From NCBI GenBank assembly GCA_965373045.1, contig CBDVEQ010000003.1, positions 1 through 36,126 on the forward strand: a stretch of 36,126 bases of DNA, read 5' to 3'. The stretch comes from DAOVDI01 sp965373045. Its GTDB lineage: Bacteria; Acidobacteriota; Aminicenantia; Aminicenantales; Aminicenantaceae. Numbering within the stretch: position 1 is the stretch's first letter; every line of letters starts with the position of its first letter. The notes beneath the pieces were generated by a model. That model searched no databases. It was not told the DNA's origin and saw only the letters and a list, made by a program, of their open reading frames with translations. The position numbers and the translations under genes are program-made. Positions 7,787 to 15,633 of the stretch are shown here, one piece after another.

Positions 7787-8138
7787 TGAGGTTTAGGAAG
7801 AGAAGGTTCCAATTTTTTAGCAAGACAAACATACTTCATTACTCTTTTTCAAAGAGAACTTCAAATCTTTTTGTCATTTGAGATGAGAATAAAACTCTAT
7901 TGGTTTGAGCTCGTCGAATTCTTTCTTGGTCAACAGAAAAACGAAATTCCTATCCTTATGACCTTGATGAATAAAGGATTGTAAAGAAAACTTAACAGAC
8001 CCAAAAGATCTGGATTCCTGCAAGAGTTAATCCCACACTTGATTCGAGGCGGGAATGACATGGAAGAGATGCCTCCTTTTTTGACATCTGGGGCGGTTCT
8101 GTGTGAAAATACGGCCTCATTATTATAGAGGCGGCAGA
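7787..8138. other. Intergenic stretch before the antiporter operon
   Basis: 352 bases without a convincing gene. It is AT-rich apart from a REP-like inverted repeat at 8010-8059, which accounts for the short spurious reverse frame here. A promoter for the downstream operon must lie in this stretch or just inside it, but no clear -35/-10 pair stands out. Confidence 0.6.
8010..8059. repeat. REP-like inverted repeat (diverged)
   Basis: CTGGATTCCTGC at 8010-8021 and GCGGGAATGAC at 8049-8059 are the two arms of the same kind of element seen at 29481-29508 (GTCATTCCCGT...ACGGGAATCCAG), here in the opposite orientation and with a longer, decayed centre. Elements of this kind (GTCATTCCCGC...GCGGGAATCCAG) are common dispersed intergenic repeats in many bacteria. 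Confidence 0.6.
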
Positions 8139-8696
8139 GTGAAAAAAGCATTCATAAAAGGCACGATCCTGCAGTTTCTGGTGCTGTTCGGCCTGTGGCT
8201 TCTGCTAAGCGGAAAATATGATCTATTCCACATAACGATCGGTTTTTTTTCCGCCCTTCTTGTTACCCTCATCCATATCCGTATCAACAGACATCTGTAT
8301 TACAGCCTGGAGATCGCGAAGGAACATACTCTCAACTATAGGCGCTTTTTGTTTTATGTCCCATGGCTGGTCTGGCAGATCGTACTGGCCAGCCTTCAGG
8401 TGGCCTATGTGGTCCTCCATCCGAAAACGCCCATCAATCCAAGCCTGGTACGGTTTAAAACCAAGCTGCCCAATGTTGCGGCCAAGGTGATCCTGGGAAA
8501 CTCCATCACTTTGACGCCGGGAACATTGACCATACTCATTGAAGACGATGAGTTTCTGGTACATGCCCTGATGGATGTTTCTCATTCCAGCCTCGTTGAT
8601 GGGACGCTGCCGAGACAGGTGGCCAAACTCTATCAACGCAGGCCTTCTACGGTCATCGACGATGTTCGGATTGAAAAGAGGATTAAGAGAAGATAA
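8139..8696 (+). CDS. mrpE: Na+/H+ antiporter subunit MrpE/MnhE
   Basis: 185 residues from the GTG at 8139, chosen because GAGG stands seven bases upstream; a GTG at 8103 would add 12 residues (MKIRPHYYRGGR) without a ribosome site. Two N-terminal membrane helices (about residues 7-45, LQFLVLFGLWLLLSGK then ITIGFFSALLVTL) precede the typical MrpE region: PWLVWQIVLASLQVAYVVL, P(I/N)PSLVRF, a long loop KVILGNSITLTPGTLTI and the cytoplasmic DGTLPRQVAKLYQRRP. NSITLTPGT is the family hallmark. MrpE is a peripheral membrane subunit of the Mrp complex that exchanges Na+ (or K+) for H+. It is the first gene of a ten-gene operon and overlaps mrpF by one base (TAATG). Confidence 0.93.
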   Translation: MKKAFIKGTILQFLVLFGLWLLLSGKYDLFHITIGFFSALLVTLIHIRINRHLYYSLEIAKEHTLNYRRFLFYVPWLVWQIVLASLQVAYVVLHPKTPINPSLVRFKTKLPNVAAKVILGNSITLTPGTLTILIEDDEFLVHALMDVSHSSLVDGTLPRQVAKLYQRRPSTVIDDVRIEKRIKRR

Positions 8697-8968
8697 TGCA
8701 CGATATTTTAACGTATTTAGCGGTTGTTTTGACGATAATTATCTTTATTCCGCTTTACAGAGTACTGACCGGGCCCCGTATTATGGACCGTATGCTGGGG
8801 GCCGGAGCCATAGCCACCAAGACCATGGTCCTCATTCTGATCATCGGCTTCATTTTCGACAGGGAGGATATGTTTATCGATATCACTCTGGCTTATGCGG
8901 TTCTGAACTTTATTGGAGTTATTGCTGTCGCAAAATACATAAGTACCCGGGCAAGGAAACGGAAATGA
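8696..8968 (+). CDS. mrpF: Antiporter subunit MrpF/MnhF
   Basis: 90 residues with three hydrophobic helices, the normal size and topology of MrpF. The motif RVLTGPRIMDRMLGAGAIATKTMVLILIIG matches the conserved 'R-x-x-x-G-P-x-x-x-D-R' and following helix of the family, where the buried aspartate in the D-R pair is conserved. In the MrpF-MrpG pair this subunit forms part of the antiporter's proposed ion path on the E/F/G/B/C side. The start overlaps the mrpE stop and its own stop overlaps the mrpG start (ATGA), so translation is coupled on both sides. Confidence 0.93.
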   Translation: MHDILTYLAVVLTIIIFIPLYRVLTGPRIMDRMLGAGAIATKTMVLILIIGFIFDREDMFIDITLAYAVLNFIGVIAVAKYISTRARKRK

Positions 8969-9291
8969 ATTTTTTTGACGTTTTAGCGGTGATATTGATC
9001 AGCGGCGGTGTGTTCTTTTTATTTATCGGCAGTATCGGATTGATCAGGCTGCCGGATTTTTTCTCCCGCTGCCATGCAACCGGAAAGGCTGATACACTGG
9101 GGGTTATGCTCGTCCTGGCCGGACTGATCGTCTATGAGGGGTTGACTTTAAACAGCGCTAAAATGTTGATCATCCTGGCTTTTGTTGCACTGACCAATCC
9201 TACAGCCACCCATGCCCTGGCACGTGCGGCATTTCTTTTTGGGGTCAAGCCGCGGTTTGTAGATAAACAAATAAAAAAGGCAGAGAAGTAA
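8965..9291 (+). CDS. mrpG: Antiporter subunit MrpG/MnhG
   Basis: 108 residues. The start is the ATG at 8965, overlapping the mrpF stop by four bases; a longer frame open upstream is only the shadow of mrpE and mrpF. Three helices and the family signature IGLIRLPDFFSRCHATGKADTLG (residues 25-47) are present, followed by LVLAGLIVYEG and ALTNPTATHALARAA. The tail VKPRFVDKQIKKAEK is charged and cytoplasmic. It is a small integral subunit of the Mrp complex and ends directly against the next start, with no intergenic bases. Confidence 0.94.
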   Translation: MNFFDVLAVILISGGVFFLFIGSIGLIRLPDFFSRCHATGKADTLGVMLVLAGLIVYEGLTLNSAKMLIILAFVALTNPTATHALARAAFLFGVKPRFVDKQIKKAEK

Positions 9292-9537
9292 ATGCACTGG
9301 GAATTGGAGATTACGTTATTTATTGTGTTGATCATTGCTGCTCTTATCTCACTCACAGTCCGTAATCTTTTGACCGCAGTGGTCACTCTGACCGTTTTCA
9401 GTTTTGCCTCGGCCCTGCTATATGTGATCATGGGGGCTGTGGATGTGGGATTCACCGAAGCAGTGGTCGGGGGTGGAATAACCGGAGTCTTTATGGTCAT
9501 ACTGATATTTAAAACATCTCGAAGGAGCTCGGATTGA
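9292..9537 (+). CDS. MbhD-like/DUF4040 subunit (C-terminal MrpA region as a separate gene)
   Basis: 81 residues with three helices. The core LTVRNLLTAVVTLTVFSFASALLYVIMGAVDVGFTEAVVGGGITGVFMVILI matches the DUF4040/MbhD family: the 'A-x-D-V-x-x-T-E-A-x-V-G-x-G' motif with a buried aspartate and glutamate (about D51 and E55) is diagnostic. In classical Mrp systems this region is fused to the end of MrpA; in archaeal membrane-bound hydrogenase (Mbh) and related modules it is a separate subunit, as here. It likely belongs to the ion-translocation path. It begins one base after the mrpG stop and ends in a TTGA overlap with the next gene. Confidence 0.88.
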   Translation: MHWELEITLFIVLIIAALISLTVRNLLTAVVTLTVFSFASALLYVIMGAVDVGFTEAVVGGGITGVFMVILIFKTSRRSSD

Positions 9538-9842
9538 AGCTTGTCAATTTTGGGATCATCATACTGTTCGGCCTCCTGCTGATCTATGCTTCTGCCGGAC
9601 TCCCAAACAGGGGTGATGCTGATGCGGTTTTGAACCGGGAAAAAAGTCCGACCGGTTCACAGAATGCTGCGGCCTACTATATCCGCAAATCATATGAAGA
9701 TGCCCATACGCCCAACATGGTGACAGCCATCCTTGCTGATTACAGGAGTTATGATACGTTGGGTGAAGAAACCGTTATCATGACAGCGGGGCTGGTCTGT
9801 TTTCTGCTTTTGAGGAAGAGACGAAAAGACAATGAAGATTAA
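9534..9842 (+). CDS. MbhE-like subunit of the Mrp/Mbh antiporter module
   Basis: 102 residues from a TTG start at 9534 that overlaps the previous stop (TTGA) and has a good GAAGGAG site upstream. Helix 1 (about 5-22) leads to a soluble loop with PNRGDAD, AAYYIRKSYEDAHTPNMVTAILADYRSYDTLGEETVIM, then a final helix GLVCFLLLRKRRK. The 'N-x-V-T-x-I-L-x-D-Y-R-x-x-D-T-L-G-E' motif is characteristic of MbhE and of the last part of MrpA. In the antiporter half of Mbh it sits beside MbhD. Its presence as a free gene shows that the MrpA C-terminus is split here. The downstream mrpB overlaps it by 11 bases. Confidence 0.87.
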   Translation: MKLVNFGIIILFGLLLIYASAGLPNRGDADAVLNREKSPTGSQNAAAYYIRKSYEDAHTPNMVTAILADYRSYDTLGEETVIMTAGLVCFLLLRKRRKDNED

Positions 9843-10269
9843 TGAGGACAACCCCATCACGACACTGGTCAGTTCAGTCGTGGCGCCCTTTATTATGCTG
9901 TTCGGGCTCTATATCGTCTTCCACGGTCATTACAGTCCCGGAGGCGGGTTTCAAGGAGGGACAATGCTGGCTGCCAGCATCATCATTATACGACTTGCGC
10001 TGGGGAGTGATATCGGTCAACTGCAGTTTCCCAGCCGGCTGGGAACTCCGCTTGGGTCTTTGGGTGTTTTGATCTATTTCAGTACAGGGCTGACCGCTAT
10101 GTTTTTTGGGGGACGGTTCCTGGATTATTCTTTTCTTCCTGTAGCCCATACTCCATCGCATCAAAGGTCTCTGGGTATCCTGTTTGTTGAGATCGGTGTC
10201 GGCCTGGCTGTAATGGCCATCCTGGTTGCGATATATGATGATCTGCTTGGGGAGGAATCAGATGATTGA
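9832..10269 (+). CDS. mrpB: Antiporter subunit MrpB/MnhB
   Basis: 145 residues with four predicted helices. The family signature FHGHYSPGGGFQGGTMLAAS (about residues 30-49) is intact; this glycine-rich loop is almost invariant in MnhB/MrpB and its Mbh counterpart MbhF. Other typical elements are ITTLVSSVVAPFIMLFGLYI at the start and LGILFVEIGVGLAVMAILVAIYDDL at the end, carrying the conserved helix glutamate. The start lies inside the MbhE-like gene (11-base overlap) and the end overlaps mrpC by 8 bases, so expression is coupled within the operon. Confidence 0.94.
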   Translation: MKINEDNPITTLVSSVVAPFIMLFGLYIVFHGHYSPGGGFQGGTMLAASIIIIRLALGSDIGQLQFPSRLGTPLGSLGVLIYFSTGLTAMFFGGRFLDYSFLPVAHTPSHQRSLGILFVEIGVGLAVMAILVAIYDDLLGEESDD

Positions 10270-10642
10270 TTTTATCACCGGCCATTATTCCTACTGGTTT
10301 ATTGCCGCTCTACTGCTCATAGGTCTGTATGGGATGGTTATCAAAAAAAATCTTGTTAAAAAAGTGATTGGAATGTCGATCTTTCAGGTTTCTATCATCC
10401 TGTTTTTTGTTGCCAGCGCTTCCAAATGGAATGCCACTGTTCCTATCTTGGAAAAGGGGTCACACACGGTTGACATAGCTTCCTACATTAATCCTCTACC
10501 GCACACTCTGATGCTGACTGCCATTGTTGTCGGTGTTGCTACAAGCGGTGTGGCTTTTGCTCTGATCATCCGGATCTTTCGGAGCTACAGGACGCTGGAA
10601 GAAACGACTTTAATGAAAAATTTGAGTGATGATGCAGAATAA
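10262..10642 (+). CDS. mrpC: Antiporter subunit MrpC/MnhC (NuoK-like)
   Basis: 126 residues from the ATG at 10262, preceded by GGGGAGGA; an upstream in-frame extension to 10226 is inside mrpB and is not used. Three helices with the NuoK-type pattern: LYGMVIKKNLVKKVIGMSIFQVSIILFFV (conserved lysines and N between helices 1 and 2) and PHTLMLTAIVVGVATSGVAFALIIRI in helix 3, the hallmark 'A/T-L-x-L-T-A-I-V-I-x-x-A' segment. MrpC is homologous to complex I subunit NuoK and lies between MrpB/F/G and the large channel subunits. It overlaps the following gene by 14 bases. Confidence 0.94.
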   Translation: MIDFITGHYSYWFIAALLLIGLYGMVIKKNLVKKVIGMSIFQVSIILFFVASASKWNATVPILEKGSHTVDIASYINPLPHTLMLTAIVVGVATSGVAFALIIRIFRSYRTLEETTLMKNLSDDAE

Positions 10643-12131
10643 CACGGTTGCCCTGACTCCTCTGATCTTCCTGCTCGCAGGGATTGTTATCCCCCTGGTC
10701 GCTATAAAGATCCGCAGGCTGGCCTATCCTGTAGCACTTTTGGCCTCATCGAGCGCTGCCGCCGTGTCTGTTTATAACCTCGCTGCTGTCCTGAGGGCGG
10801 GAACCATTACTTATTTTTTCGGTGGATGGGCTCCTCCCATCGGCATCGAATATGTGCTGGATCCTTTGTCCGCATTTATGATCACGGTAATCAACAGCAT
10901 TGCTTTTATTGTCCTGATCCACTCCGGGAAGATCGTTGAAAAGGAGATTCCCAAACACAGGATCGTTCCCTATTATGCCCTTGTCATGCTGTTTCTGACC
11001 GGGTGCAATGGCATTGTGATGACCGGAGACCTGTTCAACCTGTATGTGTTTCTGGAGATAAGTTCATTATCCCTATATGGGATCATTGCGGTCGGCGAGA
11101 AAAAAGCTCCTATTGCTGCATTTCGCTATCTGATTATGGGAACGCTGGGAAGTGGTTTCTACCTCCTGGGAGTGGGATTCCTCTATATTTTCACGGGTTC
11201 TCTCAACATGGCGGATGTAGCGGGGATCCTGTCCGTTCTAGGAGCGCAGCCGGTTGTTATTGTCGCCCTTTCGCTGATGGTCCTGGGACTGGGGATCAAG
11301 ATGGCGATCTTTCCCCTGCATAGTTGGCTGCCCGATGCTTATACATATGCGCCGTCCGCCTCGTCATCTATCATGGCGCCTATTGGGGTAAAGATCGGAG
11401 CTTACGGGATATTACGGGTCCTGTTTTTTGTGTTCGGTCTCAAATTTGTCACGCAGGTATTTCCTATAACCCAGGTCATAGCCTGGTTGTCAGCAGCAGC
11501 CATTATTTATGGTTCTATAATGGCCATGGCACAGGATGAGATGAAAAGGATGCTGGCTTACAGCAGTATTTCACAGATCGGCTATATCGGATTGGGAATC
11601 GGTCTGGCCAATCCCTTCGGGATCATCGGAGCAGTGCTCCATGTCTTGAATCATGGATTGATGAAGGCATGCCTGTTTCTGGTCGCCGGGAACTTCCGGA
11701 CCAAACTGGGGCATTCAAAGATCAGTGAGTTTGATGATACGCTGAGGAAAAAAATGCCCTGGACCACAGCGGCTTTTGTGGTTGGGGCTCTTGCTATGAT
11801 AGGTATTCCGCCCACAGTGGGTTTTTTCAGCAAATGGTATCTTGCCCTTGGAACTATCCAGAACAAGAGCTGGCATTTTCTGGCTGTTATTCTTGTGAGC
11901 AGTCTGCTCAATGCCGTTTACTTTTTCCGGATCATTGAAAAGATCTTCTTTAAGCCGCTTGCAGAGAGAAAAAAAGCACAGGAGAGTTCTCCTCCCGGGA
12001 GAATGGAGGTCGCTTTATCCATGCTTGTGCCTACGCTGGTATTCGCCGCGGCCATTTTGGCATTCGGTCTTTTAAACGCGATTTTAGTCAAAGGGATTTT
12101 GTATAAGGTACTTCCGCCGGGATTGTTGTGA
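10629..12131 (+). CDS. mrpD: Antiporter subunit MrpD-like (ND2/4/5-type channel subunit 1)
   Basis: 500 residues with about 14 membrane helices. All key charges of a ND-type proton/cation channel are present: E143 in helix 5 (LYVFLEISSLSLYG), K224 in helix 7 (LGIKMAIFPLHSWLPDAY), K255 in helix 8 (PIGVKIGAYG) and K402 in helix 12 (VGFFSKWYL). The order E, K, K, K is that of MrpD, NuoM and NuoN, so this subunit should be active in ion transport. Start choice is uncertain between GTG 10626 and ATG 10629 or 10632. It overlaps mrpC by 14 bases and is separated from the next channel subunit by 10 bases. I call it MrpD by its position after MrpC. Confidence 0.9.
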   Translation: MMQNNTVALTPLIFLLAGIVIPLVAIKIRRLAYPVALLASSSAAAVSVYNLAAVLRAGTITYFFGGWAPPIGIEYVLDPLSAFMITVINSIAFIVLIHSGKIVEKEIPKHRIVPYYALVMLFLTGCNGIVMTGDLFNLYVFLEISSLSLYGIIAVGEKKAPIAAFRYLIMGTLGSGFYLLGVGFLYIFTGSLNMADVAGILSVLGAQPVVIVALSLMVLGLGIKMAIFPLHSWLPDAYTYAPSASSSIMAPIGVKIGAYGILRVLFFVFGLKFVTQVFPITQVIAWLSAAAIIYGSIMAMAQDEMKRMLAYSSISQIGYIGLGIGLANPFGIIGAVLHVLNHGLMKACLFLVAGNFRTKLGHSKISEFDDTLRKKMPWTTAAFVVGALAMIGIPPTVGFFSKWYLALGTIQNKSWHFLAVILVSSLLNAVYFFRIIEKIFFKPLAERKKAQESSPPGRMEVALSMLVPTLVFAAAILAFGLLNAILVKGILYKVLPPGLL

Positions 12132-12141
12132 GGATGTAGAC

Positions 12142-13635
12142 ATGCAGGAAATTTACAGCTCTACTGTTCCCTTTCTTGCGGTTCTGGTGTCCCTGGCCGC
12201 TGTTCCTTTGATCATTCTGAGCTCCAGGAAACCAAACCTCAGGGAATTCTGGTCAATTGCAGCCAGTGTCGCAAAATTCGGATTTGTACTTTCTCTGCTT
12301 CCGGGAGCCCTGCAGGGCCGGGTGGCGTCCATTCGACTTTTTGAGATCGTGCCAAATGTGCAGCTTGCGCTGAAGGCGGATGCCTTTGGTGTGTTCTTTG
12401 CGCTCATTGCTTCCGGCCTCTGGATCTTTACTTCCTTTTACTCCATAGGGTATGTTCGGGGTCTGGATGAGCATAAGCAGACCCGGTATTTTTCCTATTT
12501 TGCAGTCTGCCTCTCTGCCACCATAGGCATTGCATTTTCCGCTAATCTGGTCACATTTATCCTCTTTTATGAGATTTTGACTATCGCCACATATCCTCTG
12601 GTTATCCACAAGGAAACCAAGGTGGCGATTCATGCCGGCCGAAAATACCTGGCCTACACATTGACTGCAGGCGTGTTCCTTATTGCGGCAGCAGCCTGGA
12701 CATTCCAGTTGAATGGGAATCTGGATTTTGTTTCGGGAGGCCTGTTCAAGGGCCACACACTTACAGCCGGGACAATAGTCCCGCTCTTTTTCCTTTTTTT
12801 GATTGGTGTTGGTGTAAAGGCCTCTATTATGCCTTTGCATAGTTGGCTGCCGACGGCCATGGCAGCGCCCACTCCGGTCAGCGCGCTGTTGCATGCTGTA
12901 GCGGTCGTCAAGTCCGGCGTGTTCGGAGTGGTCCGGGTGGTCGCTTTTGTGTTTGGTCCGGTTCTGATGAGACAGTTCGGGCTGAATATCATTCTAATGG
13001 TTTTTGCAGGTTTCACAATTCTTGTGGGTTCACTTTTAGCCCTCAAGCAGGACAATCTGAAAAGACGGCTGGCCTATTCCACTATTGCCCATCTATCTTA
13101 TATTGTCCTGGGTGCAGGGCTTGTGGGGTCTACAGCTTTGATCGGAGGTATGCTCCATATTGCTTTTCATGCCACTATGAAAATAACACTGTGCTTCTGC
13201 GCCGGCGCAATCTATGTCAATTTACACAAGGAAAACATCAGCGAGCTCAATGGTATAGGGAAGGTTATGCCCTGGACCATGGGAGCTTTTGCCGTGGGGT
13301 CGATCGGACTGGCGGGTATTCCGCCTGTGAACGGTTTTATAAGCAAATGGTATCTGGGCGCGGGCGCAATTGAATCCGGGTATGTGATCTTTCTTGTCGT
13401 TCTGGTCTTGAGCGGAATTTTGAACGCAGCTTATTTTTTCCCCATTGTTCATAGGGCTTTTTTCCGCAGGGGACAGGGATTAAAAGATCACCACGAAGCC
13501 TCTCCCTTTTTGGTTGTCCCGCTGGTATTAACAGCCGTCCTTTCCGTGGCATTCGGGATCTATCCGGACCTGTTCTTTAAATTTTTTAAGCTGACAGCCC
13601 GGGCGGCGGCCGGCATTTTTGGAGGGATTTTGTGA
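12142..13635 (+). CDS. MrpD/NuoL-type proton-conducting channel subunit 2
   Basis: 497 residues, about 14 helices. The N-terminal part has the MrpA/NuoL-style motif WIFTSFYSIGYVRG (94-107). Channel charges: E144 in helix 5 (FILFYEILTIATYP), K226 in helix 7 (VGVKASIMPLHSWLP), H251 and K257 in helix 8 (ALLHAVAVVKSGVFG) and K402 in helix 12 (NGFISKWYLG). The LLHA-x-x-V-V-K-x-G helix is typical of the NuoL/MrpA type, so this subunit may replace the large N-terminal part of MrpA. Its length lacks the extra C-terminal MrpA region, which is encoded separately as the MbhD- and MbhE-like genes. It is the second of three paralogous channel subunits, with TGATG overlap to the small membrane gene. Confidence 0.9.
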   Translation: MQEIYSSTVPFLAVLVSLAAVPLIILSSRKPNLREFWSIAASVAKFGFVLSLLPGALQGRVASIRLFEIVPNVQLALKADAFGVFFALIASGLWIFTSFYSIGYVRGLDEHKQTRYFSYFAVCLSATIGIAFSANLVTFILFYEILTIATYPLVIHKETKVAIHAGRKYLAYTLTAGVFLIAAAAWTFQLNGNLDFVSGGLFKGHTLTAGTIVPLFFLFLIGVGVKASIMPLHSWLPTAMAAPTPVSALLHAVAVVKSGVFGVVRVVAFVFGPVLMRQFGLNIILMVFAGFTILVGSLLALKQDNLKRRLAYSTIAHLSYIVLGAGLVGSTALIGGMLHIAFHATMKITLCFCAGAIYVNLHKENISELNGIGKVMPWTMGAFAVGSIGLAGIPPVNGFISKWYLGAGAIESGYVIFLVVLVLSGILNAAYFFPIVHRAFFRRGQGLKDHHEASPFLVVPLVLTAVLSVAFGIYPDLFFKFFKLTARAAAGIFGGIL

Positions 13636-13856
13636 TGAAGAAGTGGGGGATTATTGCCCTTGCTGTTTTGACGATATTGTCGCTGGCAGCAGGATTTTTT
13701 TCTTCAGGAGAGCACGGCCACGGTCATTGGTGGAATAATGTGCCTGGGTTTTTTATATTATTCGGATTAGCGGGGTGCATCCTGCTCATTCTCTTTTCTA
13801 AAAAAATCGGGAAACTGTTTTTGTTAAAAGACGAAGATTATTACGATGATAAATGA
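13635..13856 (+). CDS. Small His-rich two-helix membrane protein inside the antiporter operon
   Basis: 73 residues from the ATG at 13635 (TGATG overlap with the preceding stop; a GTG three bases earlier adds one Met). Helix 1 spans about residues 3-20 (WGIIALAVLTILSLAAGFF). It is followed by a short loop SSGEHGHGHWWNNVP with three histidines and two tryptophans, then helix 2 at about 38-54 (FFILFGLAGCILLILFSKK) and an acidic tail KDEDYYDDK. It overlaps the next channel gene by 11 bases, so it is made together with the two flanking channel subunits. It is not one of the seven canonical Mrp subunits. It may be an accessory subunit bridging them, or an assembly factor. No family name is assigned. 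Confidence 0.8.
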   Translation: MKKWGIIALAVLTILSLAAGFFSSGEHGHGHWWNNVPGFFILFGLAGCILLILFSKKIGKLFLLKDEDYYDDK

Positions 13857-15573
13857 TGTTGTGATCCCTCCGGCCCTTGTGATGCTTGCCGGGGCGTTTC
13901 TGCTCCCATTCCTGGGCAAGAAGATCCGGTCCGCTGCTTTTATGTTTATAACACTGGGGACCCTTCTCCTTGTCTGGACCATGCCCGAGGGAAGCACTCT
14001 GACCGCTCAGGTCATGAATTATAACCTGGTCCTGGTAAAAACCGATGCTTTAAGCCGCATATTCGGCATTATCTTTGCCTTTATCGCTTTTGCCGGGAGT
14101 ATCTATTCCTATCATATCAAAGAGACGGGGCAGCATTGTGCTGCTCTTGTTTATGCCGGGGGAGCTCTCGGAGTGACCTTTGCGGGAGACTTATTTACGC
14201 TTTTTATGTTCTGGGAACTCATGGCTGCCTCGTCGGTCTATCTGATATGGGCGCGGAGGAATAAAGCCGCCCGTAAAGCCGGATTACGGTATATTATTTA
14301 TCATGTGCTCGGGGGCGGGATTCTGTTTATGGGGATCCTGCTGCATTTTTCAGAGACAGGAAGCCTTGCCGTCACCAGGTTGACCGAGGGCGGAGGAATA
14401 TCGTCCTGGCTGATACTCCTGGGCGTAGCGATAAATGCCGCAATTCCCCCGCTGCATACATGGCTGTCCGATGCTTACCCAAAGGCGACTATCACCGGAG
14501 CGGTCTTTCTCAGTGCTTTCACGACCAAGACGGCCGTATATGTGCTGATACGGATCTTTCCAGGCTGGGAAGTTCTTCTTATTCTGGGAGCGATCATGAC
14601 CGTCTACGGCGTTGTTTTTGCGATCCTGGCCAATGACATCCGCGGTATTCTTGCCTACCATATCATAAGCCAGGTGGGTTACATGGTAGCTGGTGTCGGG
14701 ATCGGTACAGAGATGGCGCTTAACGGTTCTGCTGCCCATGCCTTCAGCCATATCCTCTATAAGGCGCTGCTCTTCATGGGGGCGGGGACGGTTCTATTTT
14801 CCACAGGTAAAAGTAAACTGACCGAACTGGGGGGACTCCACAAAAGTATGCGCCCGGCGCTGATATTCTACATGGTAGCCGCCTTTTCCATCTCCGGTTT
14901 TCCTCTTTTTAATGGATTTATCAGCAAGTCCATGATCGTTTCCGCTGCCGGTGAAGCCCATTATCAGCTAGCCATGTTTCTTATGTTGCTGGCGTCGGTG
15001 GGAACATTTCTGAGTGTCGGGCTTAAGCTGCCCTATTTTACATGGTTTGCCGGCGGCCAAAAGCTGAAGCCCAAAAAGCTTCCTAAAAATATGCTGGCTG
15101 CCATGGGGCTTGTTGCCTTTTTCTGCATTCTTCATGGGATCAGACCCTCTCTCCTTTATCAGCTTCTGCCTTTCCACGTCCATTTTATTCCATATTCCGT
15201 GCCTCATCTTGTAGAGACAGTCCAAATCCTGGCTTTTACTTTTATAGGGTTCTGGTTGTATCGAAAGAAGCTCAGCCCTCATGCAGATATTGCCCTGGAT
15301 CTCGACTGGTTTTACCGCCGTCCGGCCAAATCGCTGCGAGAGATCTTTGTAGATGGCACGGCTTCATTATTTGACAAGACTACAGACTGGACCATGGCTC
15401 TGGTCGGTAAAAGTATCGAGTTTGCAAGAAATCCGGTCTTGCCCTTTGCGCCGGACGAAAAAGATCGATCCTATTCCCCGGACCGCTCCCGCCCCAGAAT
15501 GCAAACCGTTATTTCCATCCTGCTTCTGGTTTTTATCCTTATTGTTCTTCTCGGCATCCTTGCATTGGGATAA
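13846..15573 (+). CDS. MrpD-like channel subunit 3 with C-terminal extension (TM7 lysine replaced by Asn)
   Basis: 575 residues, about 14 helices plus a long C-terminal section. Helix 5 keeps E124 (LFMFWELMAASSVYL), helix 8 keeps K228 (AFTTKTAVYVL) and helix 12 keeps K361 (NGFISKSMIV). In helix 7, however, the position aligned with the lysines K224 and K226 of its two neighbours is N197 (LGVAINAAIPPLHTWL; aligned from the shared P-L-H-(S/T)-W). The C-terminal part has LDLDWFYRRPAKSLREIF, a NuoL/MrpA-like membrane-surface segment, and a final hydrophobic helix (ISILLLVFILIVLLGILAL). It is probably the distal subunit of the complex, and its translocation may differ or be lost. The start overlaps the small gene by 11 bases. 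Confidence 0.88.
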   Translation: MINDVVIPPALVMLAGAFLLPFLGKKIRSAAFMFITLGTLLLVWTMPEGSTLTAQVMNYNLVLVKTDALSRIFGIIFAFIAFAGSIYSYHIKETGQHCAALVYAGGALGVTFAGDLFTLFMFWELMAASSVYLIWARRNKAARKAGLRYIIYHVLGGGILFMGILLHFSETGSLAVTRLTEGGGISSWLILLGVAINAAIPPLHTWLSDAYPKATITGAVFLSAFTTKTAVYVLIRIFPGWEVLLILGAIMTVYGVVFAILANDIRGILAYHIISQVGYMVAGVGIGTEMALNGSAAHAFSHILYKALLFMGAGTVLFSTGKSKLTELGGLHKSMRPALIFYMVAAFSISGFPLFNGFISKSMIVSAAGEAHYQLAMFLMLLASVGTFLSVGLKLPYFTWFAGGQKLKPKKLPKNMLAAMGLVAFFCILHGIRPSLLYQLLPFHVHFIPYSVPHLVETVQILAFTFIGFWLYRKKLSPHADIALDLDWFYRRPAKSLREIFVDGTASLFDKTTDWTMALVGKSIEFARNPVLPFAPDEKDRSYSPDRSRPRMQTVISILLLVFILIVLLGILALG

Positions 15574-15633
15574 GCTCTTATTGACAATTCTAAGACCAAT
15601 CTCTATTGTAATTGAAAACTTTTTAGAGTGAAT

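Noticed and set aside
8575..8964. Long upstream extension of the mrpG reading frame
   Set aside because: This part is the out-of-frame shadow of mrpE and mrpF. The ATG at 8965 overlapping the mrpF stop and the family alignment fix the real start.
12253..12894. 213-codon open frame on the - strand inside channel subunit 2
   Set aside because: It lies wholly opposite a strongly conserved membrane protein gene, its translation has low-complexity polar composition, and it has no ribosome site.
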